Assembly: GCA_029531795.1 (NCBI GenBank)
Contig: JAPEIS010000010.1
Coordinates: 2,418,001 to 2,482,000 of the forward strand
DNA: 64,000 nt
Reading direction: 5' to 3'
Source of the DNA: Sclerotinia nivalis
Taxonomy: Eukaryota; Ascomycota; Leotiomycetes; Helotiales; Sclerotiniaceae
Shown here: positions 35,250-46,623 of the stretch, in pieces
How positions within the stretch are numbered: the stretch's first letter is position 1
How the letters are laid out: every line of letters starts with the position of its first letter
Position numbers and translations under genes: made by a program
The notes under the pieces: generated by a model
The model's input: the letters and a program-made list of their open reading frames with translations, nothing else
Told to the model about the DNA's origin: nothing
The model's database searches: none

Positions 35250-36750
35250 TCATATCATACAAATTCGTATCCCAGTGCATCCCCATTTCATCATCTTTAC
35301 TTTCACCCCTGGTCTTTTTGCCTGTGATGCGATGTATTTCACAACAAGGTAGAAATTTCTTTGCAGGGAGATTGGAATAATATCACTGTTCCATCCTTCG
35401 TGGTAGTCATTCTGCTCCCAAATTCCCCCGAGACTATAGTTGAACTCTTTGAATATGTGGTAATGCGTCAAGAGGCAAGGGAAAGATGAATGTTCCAGTT
35501 ATGGCAATGTTTTCTGAACGGCAGACATCTGTAATGAATTATCCATTTCTGTCGGGTGTGCCGGTGGTTGTGATGTTGGAAGTTAAGGATAAGAGTATGT
35601 GCTTGAGTAAGGAGATTAGCCCGGAAGCTGTCAATAGAGGAAGGTCCACACGCATATCACTTTCCATCGTGATACTCCCCTCATCATCCAACCACACAAA
35701 CACGTTCCCATGATCCCAGTAACCACGCAACTCAAACTGTCACATCAGACAAAATAGCGCAGTCTTTCCACCATCAAACCCAACGGCTCTCATTAAAAAT
35801 GTGTGCGTATTTCTGTCGCGCGGCGTCGGTGACCGAGCTGTCGTGCCCAGTGCCCCTTCAAAATAAATATGACAATCCCAATAACTGGACTCCATCCAAG
35901 GGCAACATCCTCAGTAATTATCACCAGGGAAGGTCGTTGGTTATGAGCCATTTGTCCATCGGTAAGAACTTGCACCTCTCGAACAGAGAAATGACCAAAG
36001 TATTAGCACCAAGATCAAAGGTGCGAATGTGGGATTGACGGACCACGTATGAATTGCGAGAGAAAAAATAGCGCGTGCGGGGAAAGACAATGGTTTTTAT
36101 AAGCTGGCTCGGTTCCCAGGACACTAAATGTAGATGAGGAGTTATTAATGCCCACTCTAGGAGAAATGGAATAACCATGTCTACTGGACAGGACTTGAAA
36201 AAAGTTGTCCGAGTATTCGAAACAGTCAGGTATGTCGCGGTCAAAGTAGTATGGGATGTATCAAACAAGCCAGCAGTTGTCTGGGGCAAGTCGAATATCA
36301 TCTTTGTGGCGTCTTCCATTGCGCCGAATATGCGAATATATTTTTATGTACTCCCATTCAATGTCACTTTGTGTTGGCCCTGCAGTCGTAGTTCAAATAC
36401 TTCATTGTCTCCGACATAGATCATAGCTAGGCAATCAAATTTTTCGCCTTGTAGATCGTATTTGAAACGCATTATGACTTTGCTCGAACCTGTTGCGCAG
36501 GCTGCTGGTGTGTAGTTTCCCATCGGTTCGCCAAAACTTTGAGAAAAGCTGTTTTCCATGAGGATGTTGTTGCGGGTTGAATCTGCACCAGTTGTGCCAT
36601 CTAAAATTACTGGGGTGCAAGACTGGAGGATACTGGGGTTGTAGTGAAGACTCCGGGAGAAGTGGAAGTGGTAGATGAGGATGAAGTAGTGGGGGCGCAG
36701 AATTTGAGGTTGAGCAGCCTAATATCGTATCGTTGGGCTGGTGGAACTTG
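35250..36750 (-). pseudogene. Decayed PNGase A-type peptide N-glycanase (amidase A family)
   Basis: Minus-strand fragments, in order, match a secreted fungal PNGase A-like amidase. From 36690 comes a Cys/Ser/Thr-rich stretch, then SFSQSFGEPMGNYTPAAC, VIMRFKYDLQGEKFDCLAMI and YVGDNEVFELRL (36344-36559). Next, after an in-frame stop at about 36344, come KMIFDLPQTTAGLFDTSHTT and LTATYLTV (36220-36300). After a frame change near 35980 come REVQVLTDGQMAHNQRPSLV and VALGWSPVIGIVIF, then VFVWLDDEGSITMESDMRV (about 35640-35720). Residual FNYSLGGIWEQNDYHEGWN lies at 35400-35450. The family's NYTP, FDLGN-like, DGQ and WLD-EGS blocks are all recognisable in the right order. At least one stop and two frame changes break the frame, and the C-terminal part is missing or unrecognisable. 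It cannot make the enzyme. I give no repaired sequence. Confidence 0.8.
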
Positions 36751-37756
36751 AATTGGTCGTTTGATGATGAGATTTGGTGGAGAAGCGGAAAGGGATAGTC
36801 AGTAAATAATAGCTGGAAAAATCAAGAGAGAGTGTACGGTGATGCGCCAAAAAATTCGGGACAAGGCCGATAACTCCATTACGATCACGAAACTTCAGAA
36901 TCCTCAGTTATATCCTATTACGCTCAATCGCTGGACACAAATAATCATTCGCCGGCAAGCTTCAAACTTTTAAAGCTCTCCAATTAAAAACAAAATAACA
37001 ATCACGAGAATTAAACCGATGAAAATAATAGAAATCGTTTCGTCATGTTTCGTCACCGATAAACGCCAATGACAATCCCTTCCCAGACCTGTCAATTCTG
37101 ATTCAAATGAAATAGAATACATTGTGTCATGTAGATGATGATTTATTGATTAAGATCTTCGCCGCCAAATGGAGTGACGTTTCGAAAGCGATACGCTTAA
37201 ATATGTTGTTTATTCTTTAGCAGAGATAGAGCCTCGAGCTCGTGGTTCCGCCAGCGCTTGGAAAAAAAGAGTTGATGGCTCTGGTAGAACTGACGGGCTG
37301 AAAAAGCTTGGAGTTACTATGGCTGCCGTGTAATCCTCATTAGAATGGTTGGAACATATGAGGTTGCATCTGCACTCTCGGTCTAGAGATGATCCGGAGC
37401 GACAGTATCATGTGATGCATATAGTCACGTGAATTCAATCCTCCTTTTCAGCACTGATCTAAGCGAAGACGACGACATCAGTGGAGAGATTGCGGAAGAA
37501 AGTGTACCCAATTGTATATAATCTCAATGATTTAGCAGTTGATAATGGTCTTTTCGAACAAACTTTTGGCGGAATAGAATTTTCGATTACATTTTACGCC
37601 TATCCATAAAATTATATACTTCGGAACCAAAGTCATCCTAACAACCTAGCGTTCACACAAATTCTTGCCCCGGAAAGCTTCTTAACATCGTCATTTGATA
37701 CCTCTTCCTTCACTCACCAGTACATCATTCATCACATTAACCTCACAATCGCCAAA
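36751..37756. other. Intergenic region, no gene seen
   Basis: 1 kb between the decayed amidase and the 37757 ORF. The last 80 nt before 37757 are CA/CT-rich, like a fungal leader. Confidence 0.4.
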
Positions 37757-38263
37757 ATGCCATACACTCAAAATCCAATGTTAATGTCACCGACGAACCT
37801 TTCGATGAACCTCGCCAATCCTTTTCCAATTGATGTTTTTTGTACATCTATGATGGACTTTTTAAATGACTTTACCCGATTTACTCTAAAGCTCAACATA
37901 GATTCAAACTGTATCCTTGCCCAGAAATATCCTGGAGAGAATATTCTAAAAATGCCATCCATTGGATCGTTGACATTCGCAAGCATAATCTTTGATATGG
38001 CTTCCATGCTCATATTCATATTTATACCGATTATACTCTACAAAAATTATCAACGCGAGAGCGTAAGAGAAATCCGTGATTTATGTCGCGATGAGCCGAT
38101 CCGTTCAAATCTCGCTCCTAGGTCAATATATCAATCGTTTGCCTTCATCATTCGGAGGACTCTTATGTTCGCAGCGGCATTGGATTGCATCATCATCCCT
38201 ACTTCTGCCATGGTCTCTCAAAGAAGAATTTTCGATGGGAGTATACTAAATATACGCGAGTAG
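37757..38263 (+). CDS. Hypothetical membrane protein, possibly frameshifted
   Basis: 168-aa frame with an ATG in fungal context (GCCAAAATGCC) after a CA-rich leader. One clear membrane segment lies at about 73-93 (LTFASIIFDMASMLIFIFIP) and a second hydrophobic stretch at about 128-150 (SFAFIIRRTLMFAAALDCII). No family recognised. The frame stops at IRE; a one-base change there would open onto another hydrophobic, then charged frame (SSILTLPALLVMIMEAKQKR, continuing to about 38540). The two pieces together look like one broken gene with three membrane passes, or the second is chance. A spliced join is unlikely since only about 26 nt separate plausible junctions. Confidence 0.4.
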   Translation: MPYTQNPMLMSPTNLSMNLANPFPIDVFCTSMMDFLNDFTRFTLKLNIDSNCILAQKYPGENILKMPSIGSLTFASIIFDMASMLIFIFIPIILYKNYQRESVREIRDLCRDEPIRSNLAPRSIYQSFAFIIRRTLMFAAALDCIIIPTSAMVSQRRIFDGSILNIRE

Positions 38264-38840
38264 TATCTTAACGCTACCTGCATTGCTTGTGATGATTATG
38301 GAAGCAAAGCAGAAGCGTGTCGGCGCATTGTTGCAAGAAACACTACTGCGGTGGCAGAGTTATGAATGCAAATCGCTCATATGGATAGACAGGGAGCTTT
38401 TACAATTTTATTGGACGTTCGCCCGGAGAAGTAGTAATAAATGCCATACAGCTACGATGTATTCCCTGACTTCACGACACATTCAGACTTTTCATTGGAA
38501 GTATATTTGTATGGCGAATGAAAAGGGATCAAATGAAGGATAAGTCTTTTGGAAAGCTTTCTAGAGGCTGAATGGTAGAAATCCAAGGCCGTAGAACTAA
38601 ACCATCAAAAGACATCATACAATTCATTGTCCTCACATTCACAAGGCTGTGATAATATGGTTATTTCCATACTGGAGCCTCGTCTCTTTGTATAGGTGAG
38701 ATGAACAATCTCGGATCTTACCGAGCTTATCTCAACTTCTATTTAATATGCGTCCCAGGCAAAGCTTTTGTGTTTCCCACTACCATATTTTCTTTATTTT
38801 GACACCTGAACCCCCACTTTAAGCCCCATTTTGCACAAAG

Positions 38841-40292
38841 ATGTTTCGTCCAACTCGATCTCATTTCTTTGCAAATGAGTTGCCGCTACCATCACCATGC
38901 GCTGTGGAGAGAATCCGTCAAATCGAGCCAGACAATAATACGGAACTAGATTACACTATTTGCAGATCATATCGGAACAATTTCCTACCACGCCTGGGTG
39001 ATGGACCAAAGGCCAACTTCTTTTCCACCCTATTTGGAGTGCAAATCATCCCAAACTTAAAGTCAAATGGGAATCCTATACCGGGAAATGTAATGAAGAG
39101 AATACAGGAGGCTGGAATAAACGACATAATTCGTATCACAGTGGACGAGGCCGAGTATGAGAACAGAAAATGTGCGAGTCATCCCAAAATACCGTCGCCA
39201 CCACCGTATGTTGAAATGGATACCCTTGAAAACGATTTCCGCACTGCGCAAAATTACACTCGAGAGCACCAGATTGCAGATCTATCATGGTATGATGACT
39301 TTTATCCAGAGCCTGTGATGAAGGACAGCGACTACTTCGACCTGCATCCTGCAAACGCTACCTCTCATCTTCGAAAATACTCAGCCAGTGTTGGAGTCGA
39401 ACCCACGACACCGAGAAAATTTACGTGTTTTCCCAAGCTTCCCAAGGAATTGCGACTAATGGTATTGAAGTTTGCCGTGTTTATTCCACGCGTAGTTGCT
39501 CTTCGTACCATGGAGTTCGCTCCCAACGAAATCAAATCGAGACACTTTGGTCCTCCTCGGTCTCCTTTTCAAAACAAGGTCGAAAAGCTGGTACGTATAG
39601 TCCAGACAAAGACGAACAGTGCTGCTCCATTTCTCCAAGTCAACCAAGAATTTCGCGACGCGGCCCTAGAATTCTACGACCTATGCTTTGGAACTTTAAT
39701 CTACAAGGAGTTTGAAGAACAGGATGGTCCCCAGTTTGCTTTTGTGAAAAGAAACTCCAATTACCTGGCTAGGGACCCGACTATACATGTGAATCTTGCC
39801 ACTGATACTATGTATCTTGAGGATTGCAGGACTGAGAACTCACTCGAGCATATGACCACAAGGGACGAGGAAATATTTTTCCCCCTTGGTTCAATTCGGA
39901 GCATTGCCATTGATTTGCAGACCCTAGACCGAGGATTTGTAGCTCACTGGGGAGGAATGCTAGCGAGGTACCCAAATATCGAAGAAATGATTTTTGTTGC
40001 CAGACTCAACCCTTCTCAGTTGCAACGAAATAACGAAATATGGACCCCAAAGCGATCACTTGCACGTGGCACCTTAGATTTGGTGGATTTGAAAAAGCAA
40101 GAGAGTTTGATATACCATGAGAGACTTATCGGCGACTTTAATGATTTTGTTTGGGCGCATGAATTCTTTGATGAAAATGGTCCAACGGATTACTGTCCTT
40201 TTAGCTCCGATGGCTTGGAACTTTTAGCTGATGGGACATGGTGGCCAAGGATTCGTGTCATGGGTCTTTTGAGCAATGGAAAAAGGATTTGA
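38841..40292 (+). CDS. 2EXR-domain protein A
   Basis: Single-exon 483-aa protein of the 2EXR family, a fungal-specific, lineage-expanded domain of unknown function. The domain starts near residue 193 (FTCFPKLPKELRLMVLKFAV, then FIPRVVALR), includes the family core FLQVNQEFRDAALEFYDLCF and THE later block IRSIAIDLQTLDRGF. The C-terminus ends RIRVMGLLSNGKRI. The 190-residue N-terminal extension is specific to this copy (includes WYDDFYPEPVMKDSDYFDLH). No signal peptide or membrane segment. It is the first of three 2EXR genes in 10 kb; copy B (40915) shares the FTCFP start and the RV-GL--G-RI ending, so the pair probably arose by tandem duplication. Confidence 0.75.
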   Translation: MFRPTRSHFFANELPLPSPCAVERIRQIEPDNNTELDYTICRSYRNNFLPRLGDGPKANFFSTLFGVQIIPNLKSNGNPIPGNVMKRIQEAGINDIIRITVDEAEYENRKCASHPKIPSPPPYVEMDTLENDFRTAQNYTREHQIADLSWYDDFYPEPVMKDSDYFDLHPANATSHLRKYSASVGVEPTTPRKFTCFPKLPKELRLMVLKFAVFIPRVVALRTMEFAPNEIKSRHFGPPRSPFQNKVEKLVRIVQTKTNSAAPFLQVNQEFRDAALEFYDLCFGTLIYKEFEEQDGPQFAFVKRNSNYLARDPTIHVNLATDTMYLEDCRTENSLEHMTTRDEEIFFPLGSIRSIAIDLQTLDRGFVAHWGGMLARYPNIEEMIFVARLNPSQLQRNNEIWTPKRSLARGTLDLVDLKKQESLIYHERLIGDFNDFVWAHEFFDENGPTDYCPFSSDGLELLADGTWWPRIRVMGLLSNGKRI

Positions 40293-40914
40293 GATGCAAG
40301 TTCGTATGGTGTATGGTGGGAGTGTGTGGAACTTTGAGCAAATATCTTTGGAATACATTTCGAGGAGAGGCTAGTGGTCAGGATCTTTCTGAATTCGTGC
40401 ACTGAAGACATAATTAGTTCTATGAGAAGACTACTAGAAAATGAAAATATCATCTAAAATTTTAAGTGCAAGAAGGGATGTGACTACGAATAGACTTCAT
40501 TCTATAGTCTTCTTGGTTTCGTAGGTGTGATATTCCGCCGTTCTTCTTTACGCCTCTGTCAGTAACTGTAGACTTCTCCTAATAAAATTAAAAGGTTGCT
40601 CTAGTCTTGATATGCAAACCCGCACCGAAATTCACTTCCAACTTCTCATTCCATTATGACCCCGTAGTCACTGTTCCTGAAGTTAAGGCTCATACCAGTT
40701 AAATATTACGCTATTATAGCATAACATTACCGTCATTTCCTACTTATAGAACTCAATACTCCCCATACTTAGGAATCTAATCCATTTCCACTTCTTTTTG
40801 ACCCATAATCAACACTACCTAATTTTGAACTTGCAACCTGCAACCCAGCTTCACATTGTTTCTTTCTATCTTTGACAACAATCTCAAAAATTAGCCATAT
40901 TTTTTTTTAGCAAG
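40293..40914. other. Intergenic region between 2EXR copies A and B
   Basis: 620 nt, no gene seen. An A/T-rich leader with a T8 run precedes copy B. Confidence 0.4.
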
Positions 40915-41872
40915 ATGGATCACGACGGGATAACTCGCAACTACAACGCGAGCAGCTTTCTTGCACGTCTCGGAAACACTACAGCGGCCCCCGAAAAAGA
41001 GACTGATGTTTTGTCTACAAACCTTCGACCTACACCCATCCACCGACTCAGAAACCGGAATGAAAATGAAGCCAAGCCTATCCATTGTGCTTGTGCATCT
41101 GATCTGGAACCTGACAAAAGGCTCGAATCTTTCACTTGTTTTCCACGCCTTTTGCCAGTATTGCGCCTGAAGATCTGGAGAATGATAGCCTTCATGCCGC
41201 GTGTTGTTGCATTACGAGAGCGATTCGGATCCTAAGAGGCAAGTCTCTATACAAACGACAAACGCTGCCGCCAAATTACTACAAATTAATCACGAATCTC
41301 GCGTCGAAGGGTTAAGATTCTATAAGCCTTGTTTTGGATTTCAGTTATGTGTCGATATTTCTGTTAGTAACGCTAATGATGCATTTCTTGCTGCTAAAGA
41401 TCTCATCATTCATGCAAACTTAACAGCGGATACGGTATATTTCGACAGATTCTACCATCAAGCTCGATCGCTAGGGCGGCCTACAAATTCACATGCCAGT
41501 ATCCATATGGAAAATATTATAAAATACGCACACAGCATTGCCATTGATATTGGTAGAGCTTTCGAAGGAAGTTATTTGCGAACTCTTTACAGTCTGCTTA
41601 AAAATTGCCCCACCATCAAGGAAGTGCTACTGGTTGTTAGAATCAACGACAATCTAATAAATCGCACATTATCTGGCCATTGGGACTTACTGGAGTTGAG
41701 CGGAGATGAAGCTCGTGATTATTATGAAAGATACAGGGGATACTTCATCGAAATATGCGATGCTTTAGACTCTAAATTCACGATTTCAAAGTTTCCACTT
41801 GTTAAGATAGTACAGTTGAGCGGTCCAGAGGTCAGGGTTGTTGGATTGATGAGAGATGGTGTGCGAATCTGA
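40915..41872 (+). pseudogene. 2EXR-domain protein B, broken by a frameshift
   Basis: Two overlapping frames make one 2EXR protein: 40915-41235 gives the N-terminus with SFTCFPRLLPVLRLKIWRMI and AFMPRVVALRE, then stops shortly after; the frame open at 41201-41872 continues with SDSDPKRQVSIQTTNAAAKL, LLQINHESRVEGLRFYKPCF and ends VRVVGLMRDGVRI. The break lies in an AG-repeat (CGAGAGCGA near 41215), so loss of two bases by slippage or a sequencing error is the simplest cause. Apart from the frame change both parts are well kept, which argues for a recent lesion. No intron with proper borders fits. It is the tandem partner of copy A. Confidence 0.7.
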
Positions 41873-42756
41873 GATGCGTCAGTAGTGTGAATAGGTGGAA
41901 TGGTACTATACGGTATAAGAAACTTCAGGCTAGCAGGTATCGACAACATCCTGGAGATGATCATGATCTACACGAACGAAAGCAGCCAGAATGGTGCTAG
42001 GAACATTCTTCAAATAATAATTCTGCTGGTCAGGTTAGATAGTATGATGACTGCTCATCGAGGCTTGAGATGCCTTTGCATGGTAGATAGGGTCTAGGAT
42101 AAAAATGTTACATCTCCATTAGTTGGATAGCTTAGAGGAAGACACTTCAAGTCATATGCATCAATCGAAGATATTTCACTGCCTACGTTTCAACAATCAC
42201 AGTATATGACAAAGAATTTGGCATGAACTTACACAGATGCAGGCTGCCTTGCTTAGTATGAGGTAAACTTGTTAAGACATCATCTCGGAAAGTTGTATAT
42301 CCATTATGTATTTATGCGTCATTAGTGAAATAGAATTGATGCATCGACCTCATATATATATATTATTCTAACATTGCTAATCAGCTATTTGGGCAGTGAA
42401 GCGGAAAGCTCAATAATAGTTGGGGCAATTAACACTGCGCCTTCTCGCATGTCGCAACTTACGAAAACGATGATACTTGCATCGGGAACACTTTAAAAAG
42501 TAGAGATAGTTGTTACAATAGTTTAAGAGCGCAAAACCTTCATCTAAACGGAAGGTTTTGCAAGAAAGAGCTTAGATTCTCGAGAGACCCCCCAGCTCAA
42601 GCTCGTATCCCCCGACCTTGAATACTTCCATATCCTCGATCTAGACCAATAAACATTGGAAATGAGTATATATTTCCTTTCGATGTTCTTATATCGTCCA
42701 TGAACCTTCAAACGCCTGCAAATGAAGTTCGAAAGTGATCATTAGAAACCCTTCTC
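41873..42756. other. Intergenic region, no gene seen
   Basis: 880 nt of AT-rich sequence between 2EXR copy B and the Ser/Thr-rich gene on the minus strand. Contains an inverted stretch GCAAAACCTTC...GAAGGTTTTGC (42533-42561), a possible hairpin. Confidence 0.4.
42533..42561. repeat. Perfect inverted repeat (hairpin), arm GCAAAACCTTC
   Basis: GCAAAACCTTC is followed after seven bases by its reverse complement GAAGGTTTTGC. Role unknown; it could be a transcript 3'-end structure. Confidence 0.55.
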
Positions 42757-43809
42757 TCAGACCCCGTAATTAATTTTCTCCGAATGTGCCGCCCCTTCAC
42801 CATCTAACTCCGCACGTTTCTCTGGTAATGCAATAACTGGATCAGAGCCAGGTAGTTCTGCGATTCCTTCTGGAGGCTCTAATTCGAGCAAGGTACTCTG
42901 AGTCCTCGGAACCCTCGGGAGCCGTCGAAGTCCCTCACCTCTACTACTCCCTTGTTCCTCAGTGGCATTTTCCCGGCCCATCTCAGCCATCAGACCGTTC
43001 AAAGAACCCAAGTTGGGGCAGACATATTCCTTAAGCGGAGGCATATTTTTTCCTCTTCGCTGACGACGCTTTCGCACAAAGTAGTAGCCAAGCATCCAGA
43101 TACAGGCTATGAGCAACAAAATGCCGATGACACTCAGAACTGCCGTGTACGTAATTCGGCTGCGAGCACTATCCTTGTTTGACTTGTCAATAGCGGATTG
43201 TTCAGAGGGGGAGATTGTAATAACAGCTGTGTAAGCACCGGAAGTCAAGCTAGCCATGGAACTTGCTTGGCTAGTGGCGGATTGTAATGCACCCTTCAAT
43301 ATTGGATCTGTTGCTGTAGATGCTATAGAGTTCCAACTAGTTATTTGGCTCAAGGCAATGGCAGTTATACCGGTGGTGGGGTTTGGGCTTTTCGTAGTGG
43401 TGGATGGTATGAGGGTGGTATAACCGCTGCTCAAACTAGCCCAACTACTCCATTGACTTATCGCAGAACTCAAATGACTCTTTGTGTACGGATCTGTTGC
43501 TGTAGCCTGAATGGAATCATAACTAGCAATTGAACTGAGAGCAATGGATGTCGTGTCTTTGGTCGAGGCGGGATTTGACGCTGTTAGAGTGGTGGAGGGT
43601 ACGATAGTGGTCTTTGTTACGAAGATGGTGCTTTTCCCAGTTGATGTAATGAGAACCTCAGTTGGACCATTTCCAGTTCCAGTAAGGTCATCTGGTATAA
43701 ATGTGTACCCCGGATCCACTGTATATGTAACTGTCCTAGTCGATGTTTCAACGGCCAGCGTACCAGCATAGTAGACCTGATGGTATGTGGTGGTGAATCT
43801 GGTCGCCAT
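42757..43809 (-). CDS. Ser/Thr-rich single-pass membrane protein
   Basis: 350 aa. There is no N-terminal signal peptide in this frame. Residues 20-215 are Ser/Thr-rich and likely O-glycosylated. They contain an imperfect duplication of about 50 residues (86-134 and 147-197), seen from the shared ATDP, S-I-A-S and LSSGYTT/LTSGAYT blocks. One membrane helix spans about 222-244 (AVLSVIGILLLIACIWMLGY), followed by RKRRQRR and a roughly 105-residue acidic/Pro-rich tail. The layout (long glycosylated ectodomain, one helix, cytosolic tail) is that of fungal wall-sensor or anchor proteins, but no known domain is visible. An intron may lie just upstream (GTCAGT near 43866, ACAG before the ATG), so a further 5' exon is possible and might supply the missing signal peptide. 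Confidence 0.65.
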   Translation of the reverse strand: MATRFTTTYHQVYYAGTLAVETSTRTVTYTVDPGYTFIPDDLTGTGNGPTEVLITSTGKSTIFVTKTTIVPSTTLTASNPASTKDTTSIALSSIASYDSIQATATDPYTKSHLSSAISQWSSWASLSSGYTTLIPSTTTKSPNPTTGITAIALSQITSWNSIASTATDPILKGALQSATSQASSMASLTSGAYTAVITISPSEQSAIDKSNKDSARSRITYTAVLSVIGILLLIACIWMLGYYFVRKRRQRRGKNMPPLKEYVCPNLGSLNGLMAEMGRENATEEQGSSRGEGLRRLPRVPRTQSTLLELEPPEGIAELPGSDPVIALPEKRAELDGEGAAHSEKINYGV

Positions 43810-45498
43810 CTGTGATAATTAGCTAGATCCACCAAAAATTCGAGTGGATTGTTTGCAGAACTGACCTTTCCGGAGAGGTTGAAGATGAATGCACACAGAA
43901 GGTTGAGGATCAGAGACCGATATTATCAGGAAAAAAAATCTCAGCTTCGCTTAGTACAAATTTTTGGTCTTCAGATCATTCACTCGGCGACAGATCTCCA
44001 GCTCAGCCACCAAGCCTCAGTACTTATTTGATACCAATTAGACCTATGCTTTTTTCTAAGATGAAGGTAAACAAGGTGTCGGCCTCAGCGCGACATCCAC
44101 ACGATGTGACTTCGCCTCGAACTAACTGCCTAGGGATATTCATCATACACCGACTAGAAGTATAGTGAAGTTTACTGTTGATCGTTATTGTCATCAATGC
44201 CATTGAATCATACAATACAAGTCTCTTACTTGGAACGCAGAAGGTCTCCTGCGCTTGGCTCAAGAACCGGCTTCTTTTGGGAACTCTTTGGCTTGCAATT
44301 AAGTGAATTGTTTGGCTTTGTCATTGTAAGAAAGATGGATGGTGTTGCAAAAGCTTGATTTTTAGCTGTAGAAAAGCATTAGTTAAAAATCCCATACAAC
44401 ACAGATTGTTTTGATTCAGTTCTCATTTAACGTCACGGCTTATTTTTTCCGTCGAAGTTCTCTTGGCTTACTTTTCCTTCCGTCCCATAAATACTCAATG
44501 AATTAACCAACAAGCTCTATGCACTTCGACTTTCTAAACTGACTCCTATTGCATACCCTACATGATCCATCTCGATATATCTTCTTAGTGTTCTTGCAGA
44601 AGTTTGAGCGGGTGATTCCTGAGGCGATAACTATTAGCTCAACGAGAAAGATGTGATCATGACGAAAGGAGATCGTTCTGTTAAGTATATCCCAACTCCA
44701 AAAACACAGTCTCATTAACAATTTTGACTGACTATAATGCGCTTCCAGGGTTGATGATTGTTTTCACAAATATAGTACTAATAGGAGAAGTTGTTGAACT
44801 TTATGTAGGGGTGGCTAATACGTATACAACTACAATCATGACGGAGGATAAAGTGACGAGCGTAGTCACTGCAGGTGTTGTGAAGGTCACGGTTTGCTCA
44901 GCCGCTGCAAGGCAGAAACCACCACCAAATTCAAATGCATACTCAAGTAAGGTCCTGCAAGGGTAATGAAAAGAAATCTGATGTAGATTTTGCAAAGCGG
45001 ATACTAGAAGGTGAGGAAATACATGGTATATCATATATTCATCGTGTGTGCGTGCATTGAAACCAAAAATTTCAAACCCCTGAAGAATTAATGTAGTATA
45101 ACGGTTGAACTTCAACAATATTATCCGGTATCGTGATGCTTTCCCATGTTACGATTTACTTGTTGCATACTCTGATGTCGCAGGTCATGATCAAGCTTCG
45201 CCACAATCCGAAACCACAAATCATCGCAGAAACGTGACAGTCCACCCACACGAAACTCCGATTGAAGACGAACAGTGTATTTTGGATTTCTACTTGAGGT
45301 AGATCGAATAAAGAATCGTATAATTTCGGTCAAGAGTTTGTCCAAGAAATATCTAGCATTAAACCCACGGCTTAGACTTTCCAATCTGATGGTCATGGTA
45401 TGAATATAAACTTTCCGGCAAAGACAAATCGTAATATGAGATTGGAATCACTAGGCTCTATTAACATGCATACCATGAAACCTCCCAACATAAAATCC
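43810..45498. other. Intergenic region, no firm gene
   Basis: 1.7 kb. A minus-strand frame at 44801-45118 holds a hydrophobic Thr/Val-rich stretch (TVTFTTPAVTTLVTLSS), perhaps a relic of a membrane glycoprotein, but no start, domain or splice sites support it. Confidence 0.35.
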
Positions 45499-46623
45499 TC
45501 ATGCTTCCATCTCAACAGGCTCTCTGCGTATCATCGGACTATGCATCTCAACTGGCTGCCTATCTATCTGAGGACTATCCGCCTCAGCCATTACCATATT
45601 TCCGCCAATTTCATGTGTATTTCCACTCTTTTCCATTAACTCATGTACGTGATCACCCGGATCCTTTGGTTCATGAGATGAGGGGCTCGGCTGTGTTGTA
45701 GGTAGTTGATTGTGCTTTCTCCTGTGTCTGCGCAGTAGCCATATCGCGATGGCTATCAAGGTTATAAAGGCAACTCCTCCTATCGCACCGCCTATTATCG
45801 CGCCAGTATGGTTAGTCGAAAAAATTGCTCGATGACCTGATGACACGCTGGTTGCTTGTGGCGTAATTGGTGCTGAACTGGAGCCTGGTGCTGAGGTGAA
45901 AGAAGAACCTGAAGTTGGTTGAGAACCGAAAGTTTGAAATGACGTGATAAACTGCGAATTTGTCGATGAGGTAGCTGATTTATCAGATGAACTTGTCGTA
46001 CTAGCTATCACGTTATAAGGGGTATCTAGTGGTGACACGAAGAATAGCGCTGGTGCCTTTTGCGACGTAGTGTCGCAACTATATGAAGTCTGGACCCCAA
46101 GACGGGGGCTTGATCGATCGGAAAGTAAAGAGCTTTGGCAGTAGTCTGTGGTACTATACATACAGAAAGTCAGTCTATCCGAACTTCATAAAACCTTTCA
46201 ATAAATCTCGTACCAAGAGAGTGTTGTGGTAAAGTCCTGCGTATTGACATTATAGGGATGGCAACCATCACTGCATCCTGCATCATCAATACAAGCGCCA
46301 TACATTGCACAAATTGGCAGTTGACCGCTATAGGTACATGAACCCCAAATTCCAAGAGGATATGCAGTTGTGCATGTGGAATCTGTAGACACTGTTAAAG
46401 GAGAGTTGCTATCTCCAAAGTAATATCCACAAGTAACTCCTTTGGCTCCTCGACGTTGTCTGAGATCCGGAGCTCGAGTCAACGGATGTGGAAGTGAGGA
46501 TTTGAAGGAATGTGAACTGCCTAGGTTCAGTTTTTCATCCATTGAAGGGATTCGTGAACTGATTGGCTCGGCATTTGTGAGGTTGTACGAAATCAAAGCC
46601 GACAAAATAGATAGTAAAAGCAT
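45499..46623 (-). CDS. Secretory single-pass membrane protein with Cys-rich ectodomain
   Basis: Two exons, 46214-46623 and 45499-46153 (60-nt intron, GTACGA donor, TATAG acceptor), give 354 aa. Residues 1-18 are a signal peptide. A Cys-rich ectodomain covers about 60-165: CGYYFGDSNSPLTV, then STCTTAYPLGIWGSC and GACIDDAGCSDGC; splicing restores CTTDYCQSS. After it a Ser/Thr-rich stalk (about 185-250) leads to one membrane helix at about 254-277 (GGAIGGVAFITLIAIAIWLL), an RRHRRKH stop-transfer and a Pro/Glu-rich tail. The order signal peptide, Cys module, Ser/Thr stalk, helix, tail is the plan of wall-stress sensors (WSC/Mid2-like), but the cysteine spacing is not a standard WSC domain. The tail ends with two near-repeats (RQPVEMHSPMI and RREPVEMEA). 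Confidence 0.75.

Noticed and set aside
44801..45118. Minus-strand frame with a Thr/Val-rich hydrophobic stretch
   Set aside because: No good start, no domain and no closing splice sites; might be a relic but cannot be supported.
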